Below, piece by piece: positions 7,705 to 8,296 of a stretch of 8,296 nt of DNA. A program made the translations under genes and the position numbers. Numbering within the stretch: position 1 is the stretch's first letter; every line of letters starts with the position of its first letter. Origin of the DNA: Cyclobacteriaceae bacterium (GTDB lineage: Bacteria; Bacteroidota; Bacteroidia; Cytophagales; Cyclobacteriaceae); contig JABFSY010000274.1 of NCBI GenBank assembly GCA_013140395.1, positions 1 through 8,296 of the forward strand. The letters are read 5' to 3'. The notes under the pieces are model-generated. The model did no database searches, was not told the origin of the DNA, and saw only the letters and a list, made by a program, of their open reading frames with translations.

Positions 7705-7986
7705 TTATTTATTTCGTTTTTCTCGAGTTTGTTCTTTCAGAAGTGCTGCTTCTGCGCGAGCTTGAGTGAGTTGCCTTTCCCTTTCCTGAAGTTGCTCCGT
7801 TAACAAAAGTGAATATTTTTCACAAGCCAACACTTTTTTTGTCTCCTCTTGCACTATTTCTTTTGCTTTTTGTGCTTGGATATTGTTAATCATGCCGTAG
7901 AAAAAAAATCCAATACAGACTAACAATGAGATACCCAAAATGATATTGCTGACCCGTGTCCTTTTTAAATTTTCATTTGGATCCAT
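7705..7986 (-). CDS. Small single-pass membrane coiled-coil protein upstream of hutG (93 aa)
   Basis: No known family is recognised. The N-terminus (MDPNENLKRTRVS) is polar and basic. It is followed by one hydrophobic helix at about 14-33 (NIILGISLLVCIGFFFYGMI) and then a charged heptad-like region at about 38-90 containing C55 and REEL-like repeats (QERERQL at 67-73). It ends in KEQTREKRNK. It aligns without gaps to the broken gene at 8296-8038 across the helix end, the 25-residue spacing to the cysteine, and R-E-x-Q-L, so the two are tandem paralogues. The TAA is 2 nt before the GTG of hutG. The 51-nt gap upstream holds no TAnnTTTG box that I can see, so transcription probably comes from further right. 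Confidence 0.75.
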   Translation of the reverse strand: MDPNENLKRTRVSNIILGISLLVCIGFFFYGMINNIQAQKAKEIVQEETKKVLACEKYSLLLTEQLQERERQLTQARAEAALLKEQTREKRNK

Positions 7987-8037
7987 AAAAAATCTGTTTG
8001 CACTTAAGAGTATATGCCGTGAATTTCAACCCTTCCG

Positions 8038-8296
8038 CTACTTTCTTTTGATTGCCATTTTCGATTGTTCTTGTGCAAATTCCTTAGCCAGCCTTGTTTC
8101 TACGAGAGCGTTTTCCAATTCTGCAAGTGATCTACGAAGTTGATTTTCCCGACCTTCAATTTCCTTAACAAGTGCTTCTGCCTTTTCTTGGCACACTTTG
8201 ACTTCAATTCTTGCTTTCAGGAATTACTCCCTTTCCTCAAATCGTTCCTCCTCTTTAACTTTAGTGTATACTAATGCTAACAGGGCAATACACCAT
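8038..8296 (-). pseudogene. Broken paralogue of the small membrane coiled-coil protein, 5' end outside window
   Basis: From the right edge one frame reads a hydrophobic end (WCIALLALVY), then TKVKEEERFEERE, then a TAA stop at 8226-8224. The same frame continues with 61 coiled-coil residues (FLKARIEVKVCQEKAEALV, later GRENQLRRSLAELENALVE) to TAG at 8040-8038. Across the TAA the sequence aligns without gaps to the 93-aa neighbour: the Tyr ending the helix and the later Cys are 25 residues apart in both, and R-E-x-Q-L follows the Cys at the same distance. The gene was therefore once continuous through the stop. It is either a nonsense pseudogene (for instance GAA or CAA turned into TAA) or a base error. 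The start codon lies beyond the window. Restart after the stop (a GTG at about codon 33) cannot be excluded, but would lose the membrane anchor. Confidence 0.65.

Overview
The window looks like a chromosomal segment of a Bacteroidota bacterium, most likely a Cytophagales-type lineage. This is inferred from protein character (a signal-peptide, Asp-box VPS10/sortilin-like giant; a DbpA-type helicase with a DEFD motif II), from start sites without Shine-Dalgarno sequences, and from a Bacteroidota-style TAnnTTTG promoter box. Every gene I can support is on the minus strand, so the window reads from right (8296) to left (1). I see no tRNA, rRNA, CRISPR array, insertion sequence or phage gene.

The right part (8296 to about 4966) is a tightly packed operon for the last two steps of histidine breakdown. 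hutG (N-formylglutamate deformylase) and hutF (formimidoylglutamate deiminase) together would turn N-formimidoyl-glutamate into glutamate, ammonia and formate. The genes hutH, hutU and hutI are not in the window. Interleaved with hutG and hutF are small genes for proteins with one membrane segment and a charged coiled coil: a broken copy at the right edge, a 93-aa copy before hutG, and an 80-aa protein between hutG and hutF. A small two-helix membrane protein (81 aa) closes the operon, followed by a hairpin/T-run terminator. Gaps between the intact genes are 0 to 4 nt.

Two lesions sit in this operon. hutF has a one-base loss near 6156-6170 that splits an otherwise full-length 455-residue enzyme. 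The edge small gene has an in-frame TAA at 8224-8226. They could be real decay of the pathway or sequence errors; the window alone cannot decide.

The middle part (4937-1755) is one large exported protein of 1060 aa with about eleven Asp-box motifs (VPS10/sortilin-like beta-propeller), an FlgD-like beta domain and a helical C-terminus. It ends in its own terminator (1736-1699).

The left part (1666-1) starts with a TACCTTTG promoter box 4 nt from the ATG of a DbpA-family DEAD-box RNA helicase, which suggests a leaderless mRNA. Seventeen bases after the helicase lies the N-terminal third of a D-lactate dehydrogenase, cut by the window edge.
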